DNA of 64,000 nt from contig JARKIP010000049.1 in the NCBI GenBank assembly GCA_029990175.1, positions 8,844,001-8,908,000 on the forward strand, read 5' to 3'. The notes beneath the pieces were generated by a model that saw only the letters and a list, made by a program, of their open reading frames with translations, was not told where the DNA came from and ran no database searches. The DNA comes from Petunia secreta. Lineage: Eukaryota > Streptophyta > Magnoliopsida > Solanales > Solanaceae. Position 1 is the first letter of the stretch; every line of letters begins with the position of its first letter. Positions 44,767 through 55,955 of the stretch are shown in pieces. A program made the position numbers and the translations under genes.

Positions 44767-44845
44767 AGAAAAGCAGAGAGGAGGGAGTTCTTGCAAGGGT
44801 GGTTGCCCCTCTCTTCAACTTTATTGTTTTCTCAAACAGCCCTTC
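44767..44845 (+). ncRNA. PK element 1 (unit 2)
   Basis: Counterpart of 20305-20383, no change seen in the paired strands. Confidence 0.35.
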
Positions 44846-44927
44846 ACGTTTCAATCAAATCTATTTCCAAACGCTAGCTTTTTTAAGGTTCTTGACTCAA
44901 TTGGTCCTGTAAAAGAAGGTACTTTTT

Positions 44928-45127
44928 GAGGTACTTTTATTCTTTATCTGGGTAAATTTATAAGACAAGAGAATAAAGGGCACCTGTATCTTGGCGGGGC
45001 AACACGGATTGCAATTGATTTTGTACCAGGTAGCCACTCTAAGGGCTGCTATTTACATTTTAGCCACTATAAGAATGGCTATTTGTATCATGCAACCAGT
45101 GTTTGCAGCCATGGCAGTGTCTTCATT
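44928..45127 (+). pseudogene. Decayed CD element (unit 2)
   Basis: Counterpart of 20466-20665, lacking C and D boxes. Confidence 0.4.
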
Positions 45128-45252
45128 CTCTTGTTCTTATGGCGTTTTTGGTGTGAAGGAAAATGTTTATAATACTAATGAAATTCAGTATTTGATTACC
45201 AATGTATTATGTTCCCTCTAAGAAGAATAAAGTTGACACTTTTCTGCCCAGA

Positions 45253-45366
45253 AAATGAAATGAGGTTAATAGAGAGAAGGGATTTTCTTGTAAGGGTGGT
45301 TGCCCCTCTCTGTTATGCCAATGATTTTATATATTTAGCTACTAAACCAACAGCCCTTGTTCATGA
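45253..45366 (+). ncRNA. PK element 2 (unit 2)
   Basis: Counterpart of 20791-20904 with both interleaved stems intact. Confidence 0.45.
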
Positions 45367-45520
45367 TATACTCTGGAACTGCAGATATATACATGTGGAC
45401 TTTTAACTGAAAGACCCTTGTAAGTCTTGACCTTTACAGGTTGTTTGGATGGTTGTTACCTATTGTATGGTATTGTATTGCGTGTGTTACTTTTGCCTCC
45501 TTTCGAGTAATTGCACAATA

Positions 45521-45708
45521 GAGGCAGTGATGATAATGATGTTTCACTTTCTGGGCTAACAAAGTCGGGCATCGAGGATAATGCAGCCTGTATCTTGGCA
45601 GGGCAAACCTGGATGGCTTGTGATTGGCTCTTTCACATGCAACCAGTGATTTTGCAGCCATGGCGTGGTTGCCTTCTCTTTGCCCGAGAAATGCAGTATC
45701 TGAGCCTC
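45521..45708 (+). ncRNA. CD element 1 (unit 2)
   Basis: Counterpart of 21059-21246; stem, C box and D box unchanged. Confidence 0.55.
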
Positions 45709-45788
45709 AAATTCCCGTGAATCAAACTTGCGACCTTTTGTGCTTTCAATCCAATCATTGCTGCTTTGGAAGACTGAATGAGCATTAA

Positions 45789-45899
45789 GCTCAGAGAGGA
45801 AAGAGGAGTCACGAGGAGATGAGTTTTTACAGGGGTGGTTGCCCCTCTCTGCCACTCTAACGACTTCTCATATGAAAAAGGCCAAACAACCCTTCAAGT
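45789..45899 (+). ncRNA. PK element 3 (unit 2)
   Basis: Counterpart of 21327-21437. Confidence 0.35.
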
Positions 45900-46008
45900 T
45901 TCAGGGAAATCTACGTTCAAATGCCTACGTTTAACCACTCGTCCTATTGTACTCTGAATCTTGTTTCAGGTTTTTGACTCAAATGGTAGCTAGTATAGAG
46001 TAGTATTT

Positions 46009-46092
46009 TGCAGAGAGGAGGGAGTTCTTGTAAGGGTGGTTGCCCCTCTCAGCAACTTTAATGGTTTCTCAAACAGCCCTTCAAGTTTCAAC
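46009..46092 (+). ncRNA. PK element 4 (unit 2)
   Basis: Counterpart of 21547-21630. Confidence 0.35.
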
Positions 46093-46151
46093 TAAATCTA
46101 TGTCCAAACGCTAGCTTTCTAAGGTTCTTGGTTACAATGAGAATAAAGTCG

Positions 46152-46522
46152 ACCTGTATTTTGGCAGGGCAAACCGGATGTCAAGTAATTTGTGAGATTT
46201 TGGTGACTAGTCAGTTTTTAAGTCGCTCAAAGAAACAATCAAAAGAAAATTTCTTGGGACTTCATATTTGAACTCCCCAGGAGATTTTCGTGGACTTCTC
46301 CGTGTTTCTTAAATATGGCTAGTCTGTTTCTCAATCAAGGCACTAACTAAGTGGCTATGGGACCAAATTTTTACAAGTGTAATTTTGTGGTAATGATTCC
46401 AGGTAGCCACTATAAGGGCTGCTATTTACGTTAGCCACTATAAGAATGGCTATTTGTGCACTTCGTCCTCTGAATTTTGTATCATGCAACTGGTGGCCAT
46501 GGCAGTGTCTTCATTATCTTGT
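46152..46522 (+). pseudogene. Split CD element (unit 2)
   Basis: Counterpart of 21690-22060 with the same insertion, so the split predates the duplication. Confidence 0.4.
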
Positions 46523-46692
46523 CTGATTGTCAAATTCAACAATTTTGAGCTCAAATTTTGTTCTAAATGTGTCTTGGTATGAAGGAAAATGTTTCATTAT
46601 GAATGTATTGGGTAAGATCAATAAAATCAGTACTTGGTGACCAATGTATCCTTCTAAGAAGAAAAAAGTTGACATTTTTCAGCCTAGAAAGA

Positions 46693-46802
46693 GAATGAGG
46701 TTAATAGAGAGAAGGGATTTTCTTTTAAGGGTGGTTGCCCCTCTCTATTATGCCAATGATTTTATATATTAGCTACAAAACCAACAGCCCGTGTTCATGA
46801 AA
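46693..46802 (+). ncRNA. PK element 5 (unit 2)
   Basis: Counterpart of 22231-22340. Confidence 0.4.
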
Positions 46803-47067
46803 TACTGAAACTGCACCATTATACCATAGACCTCACTGTACAGAGCCCGTCTGGGTGAGCTTAAAAGTGGCTTGCTTATAAGCTCATATGTGCTTATAAG
46901 CCCATGTGTGTGGACTTTTTAACCGAAAGTCCCTTGATTTTTACAGGTTGTTTGGATGGTTGTTACCCATGGGCTTAGCCCCCGTTTGTTTATAGTTTTT
47001 GGGGACATTTTTTGGGAAGTGTGTGTATATGTGTTACTTTTTACTCCTTTTGAGTAATTGTACAATA

Positions 47068-47261
47068 GTGGCAGTGATGATAATGATATTTCACTTTCTG
47101 GCCTAATAAAGTCCGGCATCGAGGATATCGCGGCCCGTATCTTGGCAGGGCAAGCCCGGATGGCTTGTGATTGAGGCTTCTCTTTCACATGCAACCGGTT
47201 ATTTTGCAGCCATGGCGTGGTGGCCTTCTCTTTGCCCGAGAAAATGCAGTATCTGAGCCTC
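47068..47261 (+). ncRNA. CD element 2 (unit 2)
   Basis: Counterpart of 22606-22799; boxes unchanged. Confidence 0.55.
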
Positions 47262-47269
47262 AAATTTAT

Positions 47270-47374
47270 GAAATGAAGCTAATAGAGGGAAGGGATTTTC
47301 TACTAAGGGTGTTTGCCCCTCTCTGTTATGCCAAAGATTTTCTTTAACTACCAACAACCGTTGTTCTTGAAATA
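47270..47374 (+). ncRNA. PK element 6 (unit 2), mutated
   Basis: Counterpart of 22808-22912, but GGTGGTTG has become GGTGTTTG and TTCT has become TACT, weakening stem 2 further. Confidence 0.3.
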
Positions 47375-47491
47375 CTCAGAAACATGAGAAGAATTGGCTA
47401 AAAGACCTCTCAAGTCTGGAATTAAGAAAAGGGTCCTCATTGTGTATGAACATTGAAACAAATGCTTCTCTACAGCTTTTGTCATGGACCT

Positions 47492-47495
<4 letters not shown>

Positions 47496-47552
<57 letters not shown>
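47496..47552. repeat. (TG)n microsatellite (unit 2)
   Basis: Uninterrupted run, 18 bp longer than in unit 1. Confidence 0.9.
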
Positions 47553-47554
<2 letters not shown>

Positions 47555-47585
47555 TTGTTCCTCCTTTCCGAGTAATTGTACAAAA

Positions 47586-47779
47586 GAGGCAGTGATGATA
47601 ATGATGTTTCACTTTCTTGGCCAACAAATCTGGGCATCGAGGACAATCCGACCCATATCTTGGCAGGGCAAACCTGGATGGCTTGTGATTGAGGCTTCTC
47701 TTTCACATGCATCCGGTTCTTTTGCAGCCATGGCGTTGTCGCTTTCTCTTTGTTCCATTTCTTAGAATATCTGAGCCTC
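47586..47779 (+). ncRNA. CD element 3 (unit 2)
   Basis: Counterpart of 23106-23299; boxes unchanged. Confidence 0.55.
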
Positions 47780-47860
47780 AGTTACCAACTAGTCCTTCTG
47801 GAATCTCCAGGACTCGGAACCCAAAAAAGAAAGTCAAGAATTTTCAAGTGGGAGCCAAGA

Positions 47861-47940
47861 ATTGAGGTAAATAAAGGGAAAGGATTTTCTCCTAAGGGAG
47901 GTTGCCCCTCTTTGTTGTGCTAATGATTTTCTTTATGGAA
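47861..47940 (+). ncRNA. PK element 7 (unit 2), mutated
   Basis: Counterpart of 23381-23460 with GGGTGGTTG changed to GGGAGGTTG. Confidence 0.25.
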
Positions 47941-48097
47941 AAGGGTCATATTTACCCCTCTACTATCTTGTTTAAAGTTTCCCCAAAGAGGCAGTGATGA
48001 AGGAAAATGTTTATACAAATGAAATCGGTATTTGGTTACCGGATATTATGTATCCCTCTAAGAAGAATAAAGTTGAGATTTTTCAGCCTAGAAAATC

Positions 48098-48206
48098 AAA
48101 TGAGGTTAATAGAGAGGGGATTTTCTTATAAGGGTGGTTGCCCCTCTCTGTTATGCCAATGATTTTCTTTACTAGCTACTAAACCAACAGCCCTTGTTCA
48201 TGAAAT
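48098..48206 (+). ncRNA. PK element 8 (unit 2)
   Basis: Counterpart of 23618-23726; one substitution just upstream (AATCTAATG to AATCAAATG). Confidence 0.4.
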
Positions 48207-48368
48207 ACTCTGAAACTGCAGATTTATACCATAGACCTCAGTGTGTGTGTGTGGACTTTTTACCTGAAAGTCTTGATTTTGACAGGTTGTTTGGATGGTT
48301 GTTACCTATTATATCGCATCGTATTGTGTGTGTATTACTTTTTCCTCCTTTCGAGTAACTGTACAATA

Positions 48369-48565
48369 GAGGCAGTGATGATAATGATGTTTCACTTTCT
48401 GGGCTAACAAAGTCTTGGCATCGAGGACAATGCGACCCGTATCTTGGCAGGGCAAGCCCGTGATGGCTTGTGATTGAGGTTTCTCTTTCACATGCAACCG
48501 GTGATTTTGCAGCCATGGCATGGTTGCCTTCTCTTTGCCCAAGAAAACTGCAATATCTGAGCCTC
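48369..48565 (+). ncRNA. CD element 4 (unit 2)
   Basis: Counterpart of 23889-24085; boxes unchanged. Confidence 0.55.
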
Positions 48566-48651
48566 AAAGTTTCAATCAAACTTGGGACCTTCTGTGTTTT
48601 CAATTCCTAACATTGCTGCTTTAAAAGACTGACTGAGCATTAAGCAGACAA

Positions 48652-48762
48652 AAAGCTCATAGAGAAAAGAGAAGTCATGAAGAAAGAAGTTTTTACAAGG
48701 GTGGTTGCCCCTCTCTGCCACTCCCATGACTTCTCAAATGAAAAAGGTCAAATCGCCCTTCA
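48652..48762 (+). ncRNA. PK element 9 (unit 2)
   Basis: Counterpart of 24172-24282. Confidence 0.35.
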
Positions 48763-48891
48763 AGTTTCAGGAAAATCTATGTCCAAACGCCTACCTTTGA
48801 TCACCCGGCCAATTGTACTCTGAATCTTGTTTCAAGGTTCTTGACTCAAATGGTTCTTTTAAAAGAAGGTACTTTCTTTTACTCTTTCTCT

Positions 48892-49080
48892 GAGGCTGTG
48901 ATGATACTCTTTTTTTCCCTCTATCAGAGCAAATATATAGGGCAAGAAAATAAAGGGGACCCGTCTCTTGGCGGGGCAACCCGGGTGGCATATGATTTTT
49001 GTATCACGCAACCGGTGTTTGCAGCCATGGCAGTATCTTTTTTCTCTTGTCTTCTTTTAGATTCAAGAGATCTGAGCCTC
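48892..49080 (+). ncRNA. CD element 5 (unit 2)
   Basis: Counterpart of 24412-24600; closing stem, boxes and the three internal helices unchanged. Confidence 0.6.
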
Positions 49081-49230
49081 AAACTTCCACTTATGGTGTC
49101 TTTGATATGAAGGACAATGTTTTCCATTATGAAATCTGTATTTGGTTCCCAATGTATTGCTATGAGAAGAAAAGTTGGGAAGTTTTTTAGTGGGAACCTA
49201 AAATTTTACTGAAAAAGTCAGCCCAGAAAA

Positions 49231-49335
49231 CAAGATGAGGTTAATAGAGAAGGGATTTTCTTGTAAGGGTGGTTGCCCCTTTGTTATGCCAATGATTTTC
49301 TTTATCTACTAAACCAACAGCCCTTGTTCATGAAA
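49231..49335 (+). ncRNA. PK element 10 (unit 2)
   Basis: Counterpart of 24751-24855. Confidence 0.35.
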
Positions 49336-49404
49336 AACTCAGAAGCAACAGCTATGAAACATTGACCTCAGTGTGTGAGGGGAGATTTGCAGAAATATGA
49401 CTAT

Positions 49405-49584
49405 TAAGACTAAGATACCCTTCCATTTTGATATGTACGAGGCTAACCTATAGCAAAACTTAGCAGCAACTAAGTACTCACGTGAGGGAAAATAGTAGAA
49501 ATTATGCAGCTTTTAAAGACTTACTTTGGTACAGGCAATAAGCAGACAAAAAGCTCAGTTCATCAGAGAGAAAAGAGTAGTATT
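49405..49584 (+). promoter_or_regulatory. Possible promoter block, second copy (unit 2)
   Basis: Counterpart of 24925-25104; CACGTG at 49479-49484. Confidence 0.35.
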
Positions 49585-49650
49585 TTGCAGATAGGAGGGA
49601 GTTCTTGTAAGGGTGTTTGCCCCTCTCTCGAACTTGAATGATTTCTCATA
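49585..49650 (+). ncRNA. PK element 11, partial (unit 2)
   Basis: Counterpart of 25105-25170. Confidence 0.25.
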
Positions 49651-49741
49651 TATAATGGAAAAATGTCCAAACGCTTTCTTTTTTAAGGTTCTTGACTCAA
49701 ATGGTCCTTTAACAAGGTACTTTCTTTTCTCTGTTTCTTTC

Positions 49742-49960
49742 TCTGAGCAAATTTATAGGACAAGAGAATAAAGGGCACCTGTATCTTGGCGAGGCAACAC
49801 GGATGATCTATTGGAAATGACACCAGGTAGCCACTCTAAAGGCTGCTATTTAAGTTTTAGCCACTATACAAATGGCTGTTTGTGCACTTTCCCCATTGAA
49901 TTTTGTATCATGCAACCGGTGTTTGCAGCCATGGCAGTGTCTTCATTCTCTTGTTCTTAT
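49742..49960 (+). pseudogene. Decayed CD element (unit 2)
   Basis: Counterpart of 25262-25480, one substitution in the loop. Confidence 0.4.
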
Positions 49961-49996
49961 GGTGTCTTTGGTATGAAGGAATATGTTTAAAATAAT

Positions 49997-50356
49997 GAGC
50001 CGGTTTGCATGGGCTTATAATCTCGTTTTTTAGCTTATAAGCTGCTTTGAGCTCTTTGGTAACTTCAAAAATGCTTTTAAGCACTGTGCTTATTAGCTGA
50101 AATAAGCCATAAGTAAGGAAATCCTAACTTATAGCCTATAGAGGCTGATTGCATTTAAGTTTTAACCAAGTATTTTATTCTATTTTTCCTAATAACTTTA
50201 ATTAATCTAAAAGTACCTTTTAAACACAAGTCCTAAATTTAAATATATTGTTTTATCAAGTTATTCTCAGTTTCAGCACTTTTACCCAAAACACTTATTT
50301 CTCAATTTCAGCTACTTTTAATCAGCTACTTTTCATCAGCTCACCCAAACGGACTC
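49997..50356. mobile_element. GAGYCSG-type MITE (unit 2)
   Basis: Counterpart of 25517-25876; the right end reads CAAACGGACTC. Confidence 0.55.
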
Positions 50357-50443
50357 AATGAATTGTTACCTATTGTATCGTATTGTGTGCGAGTGTGTGT
50401 GTGTGTGTGTTATTTTTTCCTCCTTTTGAGTAATTGTATAATA

Positions 50444-50548
50444 GAGGCAGTGATTATAATGTTGTTGTGATTGAGATGCAACCGGTGATTTGCAGCCATG
50501 GCGTGCTTGCCTTCTCTTCGCCGGAGAAAGATGAAGTATCTGAGCCTC
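50444..50548 (+). ncRNA. CD element 7, internally deleted (unit 2)
   Basis: Counterpart of 25962-26066. Confidence 0.35.
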
Positions 50549-50694
50549 AAATTTTTGTGGATCGAGCTTTGGACTTCTTGTTCATTCAAATGCTTGCTGC
50601 TAAATTCAGACAGTTCAAAAGGATGAGATATCACTGAAAGATGGGTACTTTTTCAGTGATGTAGTTGATAGTTAGACATATAGGTAGAGAATAT

Positions 50695-50880
50695 GAGGCT
50701 ATGATGATAGTTTCTTTTCTTCTATCTCTGAGCAACTCAACTGGGCAAGAGGATAATTGGACCGCGTCTTGGCTGGGTAACCCGGATGTGAGCGATTTTT
50801 GTGTCATGCAACCGGCGTTTTCAGCCATGGCAATGTCTTCATTCTCTTGCCATATTCTTAATTCAAGAGATCAGAGCCTC
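50695..50880 (+). ncRNA. CD element 8 (unit 2)
   Basis: Counterpart of 26213-26398, with the same CAGA in place of CTGA. Confidence 0.45.
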
Positions 50881-50942
50881 TTTTTAATCCATAGAAACTC
50901 AAGTTCAAAGCCTTGTAAGAATATCGTTGCTTTGGAGCAATA

Positions 50943-51149
50943 TATGATAAGGTTCCAAATGAGATAAGAGAAGCCATGTTTGATACTTTAGAAGAAGTCC
51001 TTCCATCGGAGACAATACTGAGAAATACTTAGAGAAACCTTGTCATCGTTATGAAGAGCAGATTCCACACTTACCATGCTATGATAGTGTGCACGTTCCT
51101 AGGTTTCTCCTCTCTGAAAGTGTTGAAACCTTTGCCAACACCTTCTGAC
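50943..51149 (+). pseudogene. Possible captured gene fragment (unit 2)
   Basis: Counterpart of 26461-26667 with the same stop and frame change. Confidence 0.3.
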
Positions 51150-51219
51150 CTCATAATGGAAATCCTGTCTCTTGATATTCCGCTAACTACTACTATTGTT
51201 TTCAAACGTGTTTTCTAAG

Positions 51220-51515
51220 CTAGCGTTTGGACATAGATTAGGTTAAAACTTGGGAATTTGAGGTTTTAGAGTTGAGTTGAAAAATAATTTTTGGAACTTG
51301 AAGTTGTGTTTGGACATAGAATTTACTTGAAAAAATAGATGAAGTTTTGTGAGTAGTTTTTCAAATTTCCCAAAAACTGCCCAAAAACAGCCTTTGAGCA
51401 CTTTTTGAGTTTTTGGTACTTTTTTGGAGAAGTTTGATGAAATAGCATAAACAAACAGTTTTTCTCTCAAAAACTCCCAAAAAATGTCCCAAAAAACTAT
51501 AAACAAACGGGTGCT
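51220..51515. mobile_element. CTAGCGTTTGGACATAG MITE (unit 2)
   Basis: Counterpart of 26738-27034, one base shorter in a T-run. Confidence 0.5.
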
Positions 51516-51531
51516 AAATGTTTTCACTAGC

Positions 51532-51640
51532 TGAGGGTCTATCAGAAACAGCCTCTCCATCTTGGTGGGGGTAAGGTCTTGCGCACATCTCACCCTCCCA
51601 GACTCCACTTGTGGGAGCATACTGGGTATGTTGTTGTTGT
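51532..51640 (+). mobile_element. TS-family SINE (unit 2)
   Basis: Counterpart of 27051-27159. Confidence 0.8.
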
Positions 51641-51907
51641 ACTACTAGAAACACACAAATTTCTGACGGATGTTCCTGTTGGAATTACATTGAAAATGTG
51701 AGTGCTTCTGGCAAGCGAATTTCGCCGGATTCTGCCGGATATTTGTGTTCTGATGGAAATAATTTTCATGAGGAAAATACATAGATAGCTAAACTTGGGG
51801 TGATTTAATGGAGTTCCATATGCATCCTTGTGAGACGAGAAAAATTGGGGTATTTTCAAATGGGAGCCAAGAATTTTCCTAAAAGAAAGTCAGCCCAAAA
51901 AAAGAAA

Positions 51908-52013
51908 AATGAGGCTAATAGAGGGAAGGGATTTTCTTCTAAGGGTGGGTGCCCCTCTCTCTTATGCCAAAGATTTTCTTTAACTACTAAACCAACAACA
52001 CTTGTTCCTGAAA
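51908..52013 (+). ncRNA. PK element 12 (unit 2)
   Basis: Counterpart of 27427-27532. Confidence 0.3.
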
Positions 52014-52165
52014 ATACTCATAAACATGAGAAGAATTGGGTAAAAGGACCTTTTATGTCTTGAATTAAGAAAAGGTACCTCATTATGGTGAACATTGAAA
52101 CAAATGATTCTTCAATCTACAGCTTAAGTCTTGGACCTTTGTGTTTCTTGTTCCTCCTTACAAAA

Positions 52166-52363
52166 GAGGCAGTGATGATAATAATGTTTCACTTTCTTGG
52201 CCAACAAATCTGGGCATCTAGGACAATCTGACTCATATCTTGGCAGGGCAAACCCGGATGGTTTGTGATTGAGGCTTCTCTTTCACATGCATCCGGTTCT
52301 TTTGCAGCCATGGTGCTGTCGCTTTCTCTTTGTCCCCCTTTTTTTTTTTGAATACTGAGCCTC
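52166..52363 (+). ncRNA. CD element 9 (unit 2)
   Basis: Counterpart of 27685-27881 with one extra T before the D box. Confidence 0.55.
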
Positions 52364-52449
52364 AAGAACCAACTAGTCCATGAAACGACCAGGACCCGAA
52401 CCCAAAAAAGGAAGTCATCAATCTTCCTAAAAGTCAAGAATCTTTCAGA

Positions 52450-52741
52450 CCCATTTGTTTATAAAACTTGGGGGCATGTTTGACAAAATATTTTGAAAAA
52501 GTTGTTTGTTGATACAAATTGCCCCTTTTTGAAATCAGAAACTTCAAATTTCCAACTGATTGAGATCAGTTTTTGGGAGTTTTTGTAAAAAAAGTTTTTT
52601 CCACTCACAAAACTTCAACTTTTTTACGAGTGAAATGTATGTCCAAAACACAACTTCAAGTTCCAAAAATTATTTTTCTAACTCAAGTTCAAAAACTCAT
52701 TTTTTTCAAGTTTCAACCAAATCTATATCCAAATGCTAGCT
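52450..52741. mobile_element. Inverted CTAGCGTTTGGACATAG MITE (unit 2)
   Basis: Counterpart of 27968-28259. Confidence 0.5.
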
Positions 52742-52754
52742 AAGACAAAAGGGG

Positions 52755-52822
52755 GAAATGAGGTGAGGGAAGTGATTTTCTGCTAAGGATGGTTGCCCCT
52801 CTTTTGTACCAATGATTTTCTC
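52755..52822 (+). ncRNA. PK element 13 (unit 2)
   Basis: Counterpart of 28273-28340; TACTAATG is TACCAATG here. Confidence 0.25.
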
Positions 52823-52881
52823 TACGGAAAAGGGTCAAATTTACCCCTCAACTATCAAATATTGTTTAAAGTTTCCCTAAA

Positions 52882-53066
52882 GAGGCAGTGATGATATTTC
52901 TAATGTGGGCTGATATTCGGGGCATGGACTAAATCCAACGCATATCTTGGCAAGGCAAACCCGGATGGTTTGTGATTGAGGCTTCTTCGTCACATGCAAT
53001 CGGTTCTTTTGCAGCCACGGCGTTGTCGCCTTCTCTTTGCCCCATATTTTTGCAGATCTGAGCCTC
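52882..53066 (+). ncRNA. CD element 10 (unit 2)
   Basis: Counterpart of 28400-28584; boxes unchanged. Confidence 0.55.
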
Positions 53067-53255
53067 AACTATGATCTAGTCCTTCTGGACGTCAATGACT
53101 CGATCCAGGGACCTCTTTGTGCGGCTCTCCAGCTAAATATCAACTCAAAGAATGAGGTTGCTGTTGTTGTTGTCGCTGCTACTGTTGCAACATCTTCTGT
53201 TCCTGTTTTATGAACCAAACCACAAGAAATCAATGTAAGAACGAGTTGATTATAT

Positions 53256-53392
53256 GGCTTTGATGATAAAGCCTTTTCTCTTTTAGCAGTTTGGGATGAT
53301 AAGAGCTGTATCTTGTCGGGGTACCTTGAGAGATTGCAGCCATGGCAGTTTCCGATAAACACAGTGCCTGCTTAAATTTAAATCGGAGCATC
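53256..53392 (+). ncRNA. Short CD element 11 (unit 2)
   Basis: Counterpart of 28774-28910, same altered D box. Confidence 0.4.
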
Positions 53393-53573
53393 GTTATATT
53401 ATACATATAGACATACTTGGGAGCTTTTAACTGACGGCTAAACTATTGCAAGATAATAAGCAGTAAATAAGTACTCAACAGAGGGCAAGAGTACAAATAT
53501 TGTGCTTTAAAACACTGAATTTGGTACAAGCAATAAGCAGACAAAAAATCTCAGAGAGAAAAAGAGGAGTCTT

Positions 53574-53662
53574 GCAGAGAGGAGGAGTTTTTAAGGGTGG
53601 TTACCCCTCTCTGCATCTCTAACGACTTCTCATATGGAAAAAGAATCAAACAGCCCTTCAAA
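53574..53662 (+). ncRNA. PK element 14 (unit 2)
   Basis: Counterpart of 29092-29180. Confidence 0.35.
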
Positions 53663-53764
53663 TTTCAGGGACAAACTGGTGAAATTTATGTCCAAACGCC
53701 AATATCTTAACCAGTTATACTTTGAATCTTGTTTCAAGGTGCTTGACTCAAAATGGTCCTTTAC

Positions 53765-53908
53765 GAGGTACTTTGGCAAGAGAAACAAAGGGGACTGCTA
53801 TCGTGGCTGGGCAACCTGCATGGCATATGATTTTTACAGCCGGGGTTTGCAGCTTTGGTGGTATCTCCTTCTCTTGTATGATTTTCGAATTGAACAGATC
53901 TGAGCCTC
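53765..53908 (+). pseudogene. CD element with lost C box (unit 2)
   Basis: Counterpart of 29283-29426. Confidence 0.4.
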
Positions 53909-54064
53909 AATATTTTTTTTCCTTATGGTGTCTTGGTATGAAGGAAAATATTTTTCATTATGGAATCAGTATTTGGTTCCCAAAGAGAAGGCTCTTAGAA
54001 GAGAAAAGTTGGGAATTTTCAGGTAGGTGCCAAGAATTTTCCTTAGAAAAGTTGGCCCAGAAAA

Positions 54065-54174
54065 CGAAATGAGGTTGATAGAGAAAAGGTATTTTCTTCT
54101 AAGGGTGGTTGCCTCTCTCTGTTATGCCAATGACTTTCTTTAGCTACTAAACCAACAGCCCTTATTCATGAAAA
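54065..54174 (+). ncRNA. PK element 15 (unit 2)
   Basis: Counterpart of 29583-29692. Confidence 0.4.
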
Positions 54175-54291
54175 TGAAATGCTCAGTATCAGCAGCTATG
54201 AACGATAGACCTCAGTGTGTGTTGGGAGATATACAGAAATAGGACATTTCATCACCTGAAGTCAGAGCACAGAAATTCAGTTCAAAAGAAG

Positions 54292-54370
54292 AAATGAGGT
54301 TAATAGAGGGAAGGAATTTTCTGGGAAGGGCGGTTGCCCCTCTCTGTTGTTCCAATGATATTCTTTACGG
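54292..54370 (+). ncRNA. PK element 16 (unit 2)
   Basis: Counterpart of 29810-29888. Confidence 0.3.
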
Positions 54371-54424
54371 AAAAGGGTCATATTTACCTCTCTATTATCA
54401 AATTTTGTTTAAAGTTTTCTCAAA

Positions 54425-54611
54425 GAGGCAGTGATGATATTTCTAATCTGGGCTGATATTTGGGGCATGGACTAAATCCGACCCGTATCTTGGCTAGGCA
54501 AACTGGGATCGTTTGTGATTGAGGCTTCTCTGTCACATGTGATCTGTTCTTTTGCAGCCATGGCGGCGTCGCCTTCTCTTTGCCCCTTTTTTGTTTGCTG
54601 ATCTGAGCCTC
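54425..54611 (+). ncRNA. CD element 13 (unit 2)
   Basis: Counterpart of 29943-30129; a single-base insertion follows downstream near 54672. Confidence 0.55.
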
Positions 54612-54774
54612 AACTACCAACTAGTCCTTCTGCATGTCCAGGACTTGATCCATGCCTCTTCTTTCTTAATATCCAACTCAAAGAATGAGGTTTTTTGCTG
54701 CTGCTGCAGCATCTTCTGTTTCTGTTTTATGAACCAAACCACAAGAAATCAATGTAAGAACAAGGAGAGTATAT

Positions 54775-54890
54775 GGCTATGATGATAAAGGTTTTTCTTT
54801 CTTAGCAGTTTGGGATGGTAAGAACCGTATCTTGGCGGGGTAACCTGTTTCTGATAAACACAGCTCTGCTTAAATTGAAATCTAAGCCTC
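54775..54890 (+). ncRNA. Short CD element 14 (unit 2)
   Basis: Counterpart of 30292-30407. Confidence 0.35.
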
Positions 54891-54995
54891 GTTACGTACA
54901 TGATGAAGAAATTTCACCGGGTAGCCTATTTGTGCATCGCTAACTGCGACCTTGTAAAGACCTTTTGCAGTGTAGACATATAGAAAGAATAGTAT

Positions 54996-55172
54996 GAGGT
55001 AATGATAGATTCTTGAGATAATTTAACCGAAGAGATTCTGTGAGTTCCCTTCTTTCTCTGAGCAAATCAACGTGGCAAGAAAAATAGAAGGACCTTGTAA
55101 AGATCATGCCATGGGTGTTCGCATCCATGGCAGTGTCTTCATTCTCTTATCTTACCAACATATCTGAGCCTC
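54996..55172 (+). ncRNA. CD element 15 (unit 2)
   Basis: Counterpart of 30513-30689, C box altered as in unit 1. Confidence 0.35.
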
Positions 55173-55323
55173 AATTTTACTCTTGGGGTGTCTTTGGTAT
55201 GAAGGAAAACATTTTCATGATGAAATCAGTATACAGTTACTGGTGTATCCATGTGAGAAGAGAAAAGTTTGGAAATTATCAGGTGGGAGCCAAGAATTAT
55301 CCCACAAGAAGTACCCAGAAAAG

Positions 55324-55428
55324 GAAATGAGGTTAATAGGGGGAAGGGATTTTCTTCTATGGGTGGTTGCCCCTTTCTATTGTGCCAATGATTTTCGTTA
55401 GCTACGAGACCAACAACCCTTGTTCATG
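55324..55428 (+). ncRNA. PK element 17 (unit 2)
   Basis: Counterpart of 30841-30945. Confidence 0.35.
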
Positions 55429-55576
55429 AAATACATAGATAGCCAGTTTTAGAGCGCCATTTACAAAAATATCCTCTCTGCTGCACCAACGGCTGATTAA
55501 CCAAAATATCCACTTTTATGGCCTTGTATTTAGGTCACAGCTGATCTGATGTTGTTCTTCGCAGATCGCCTGATAT

Positions 55577-55746
55577 GGGCTGTGATGATTGCTTCTTTCT
55601 GGGATATGTACTCATGGCATTGAGAAAATCCGGCCCGTATCTTGGCGGGGCGACCTGGTATGACATCATCATCGGCAAACCGGTGTCTGCAGCCATGGCG
55701 TGGTCTCTTTCTCCTTGCCTGCTCATATACAGCAAAATCTGAGCCC
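55577..55746 (+). ncRNA. CD element 16 (unit 2)
   Basis: Counterpart of 31094-31263 with GGGC/GCCC stem; one substitution lies just upstream. Confidence 0.55.
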
Positions 55747-55858
55747 TAAATTCTACAGCCATTTGATAGTCTTGAAATGCCCTTCTTTCTTTTCAGATAC
55801 CCACTTAGGTTCTTCAGTTTTTTGTTGAACTTATTTGCCCATCAATTTCAGCTCAAAA

Positions 55859-55955
55859 GAATGAGGCAATGGGAGAAAAATGGGGATCTTTCAGTGTAAC
55901 TGAACATCTCCGGCATGCCAATGAACTCTATTTTGCTCCAAACTAACACCCCTTG
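55859..55955 (+). ncRNA. PK element 18 (unit 2)
   Basis: Counterpart of 31376-31472; AATAGGAGA reads AATGGGAGA, leaving GGAGA/TCTCC paired. Confidence 0.4.

Noticed and set aside
21094..55762. Many minus-strand open frames sharing phrases such as KEKATTPWLQ and LHVKEKPQSQ, looking like a protein family
   Set aside because: They are the reverse complement of the CD element core. Frames start and stop erratically, box and stem bases are conserved rather than codons, and variation shows no third-position bias by eye.
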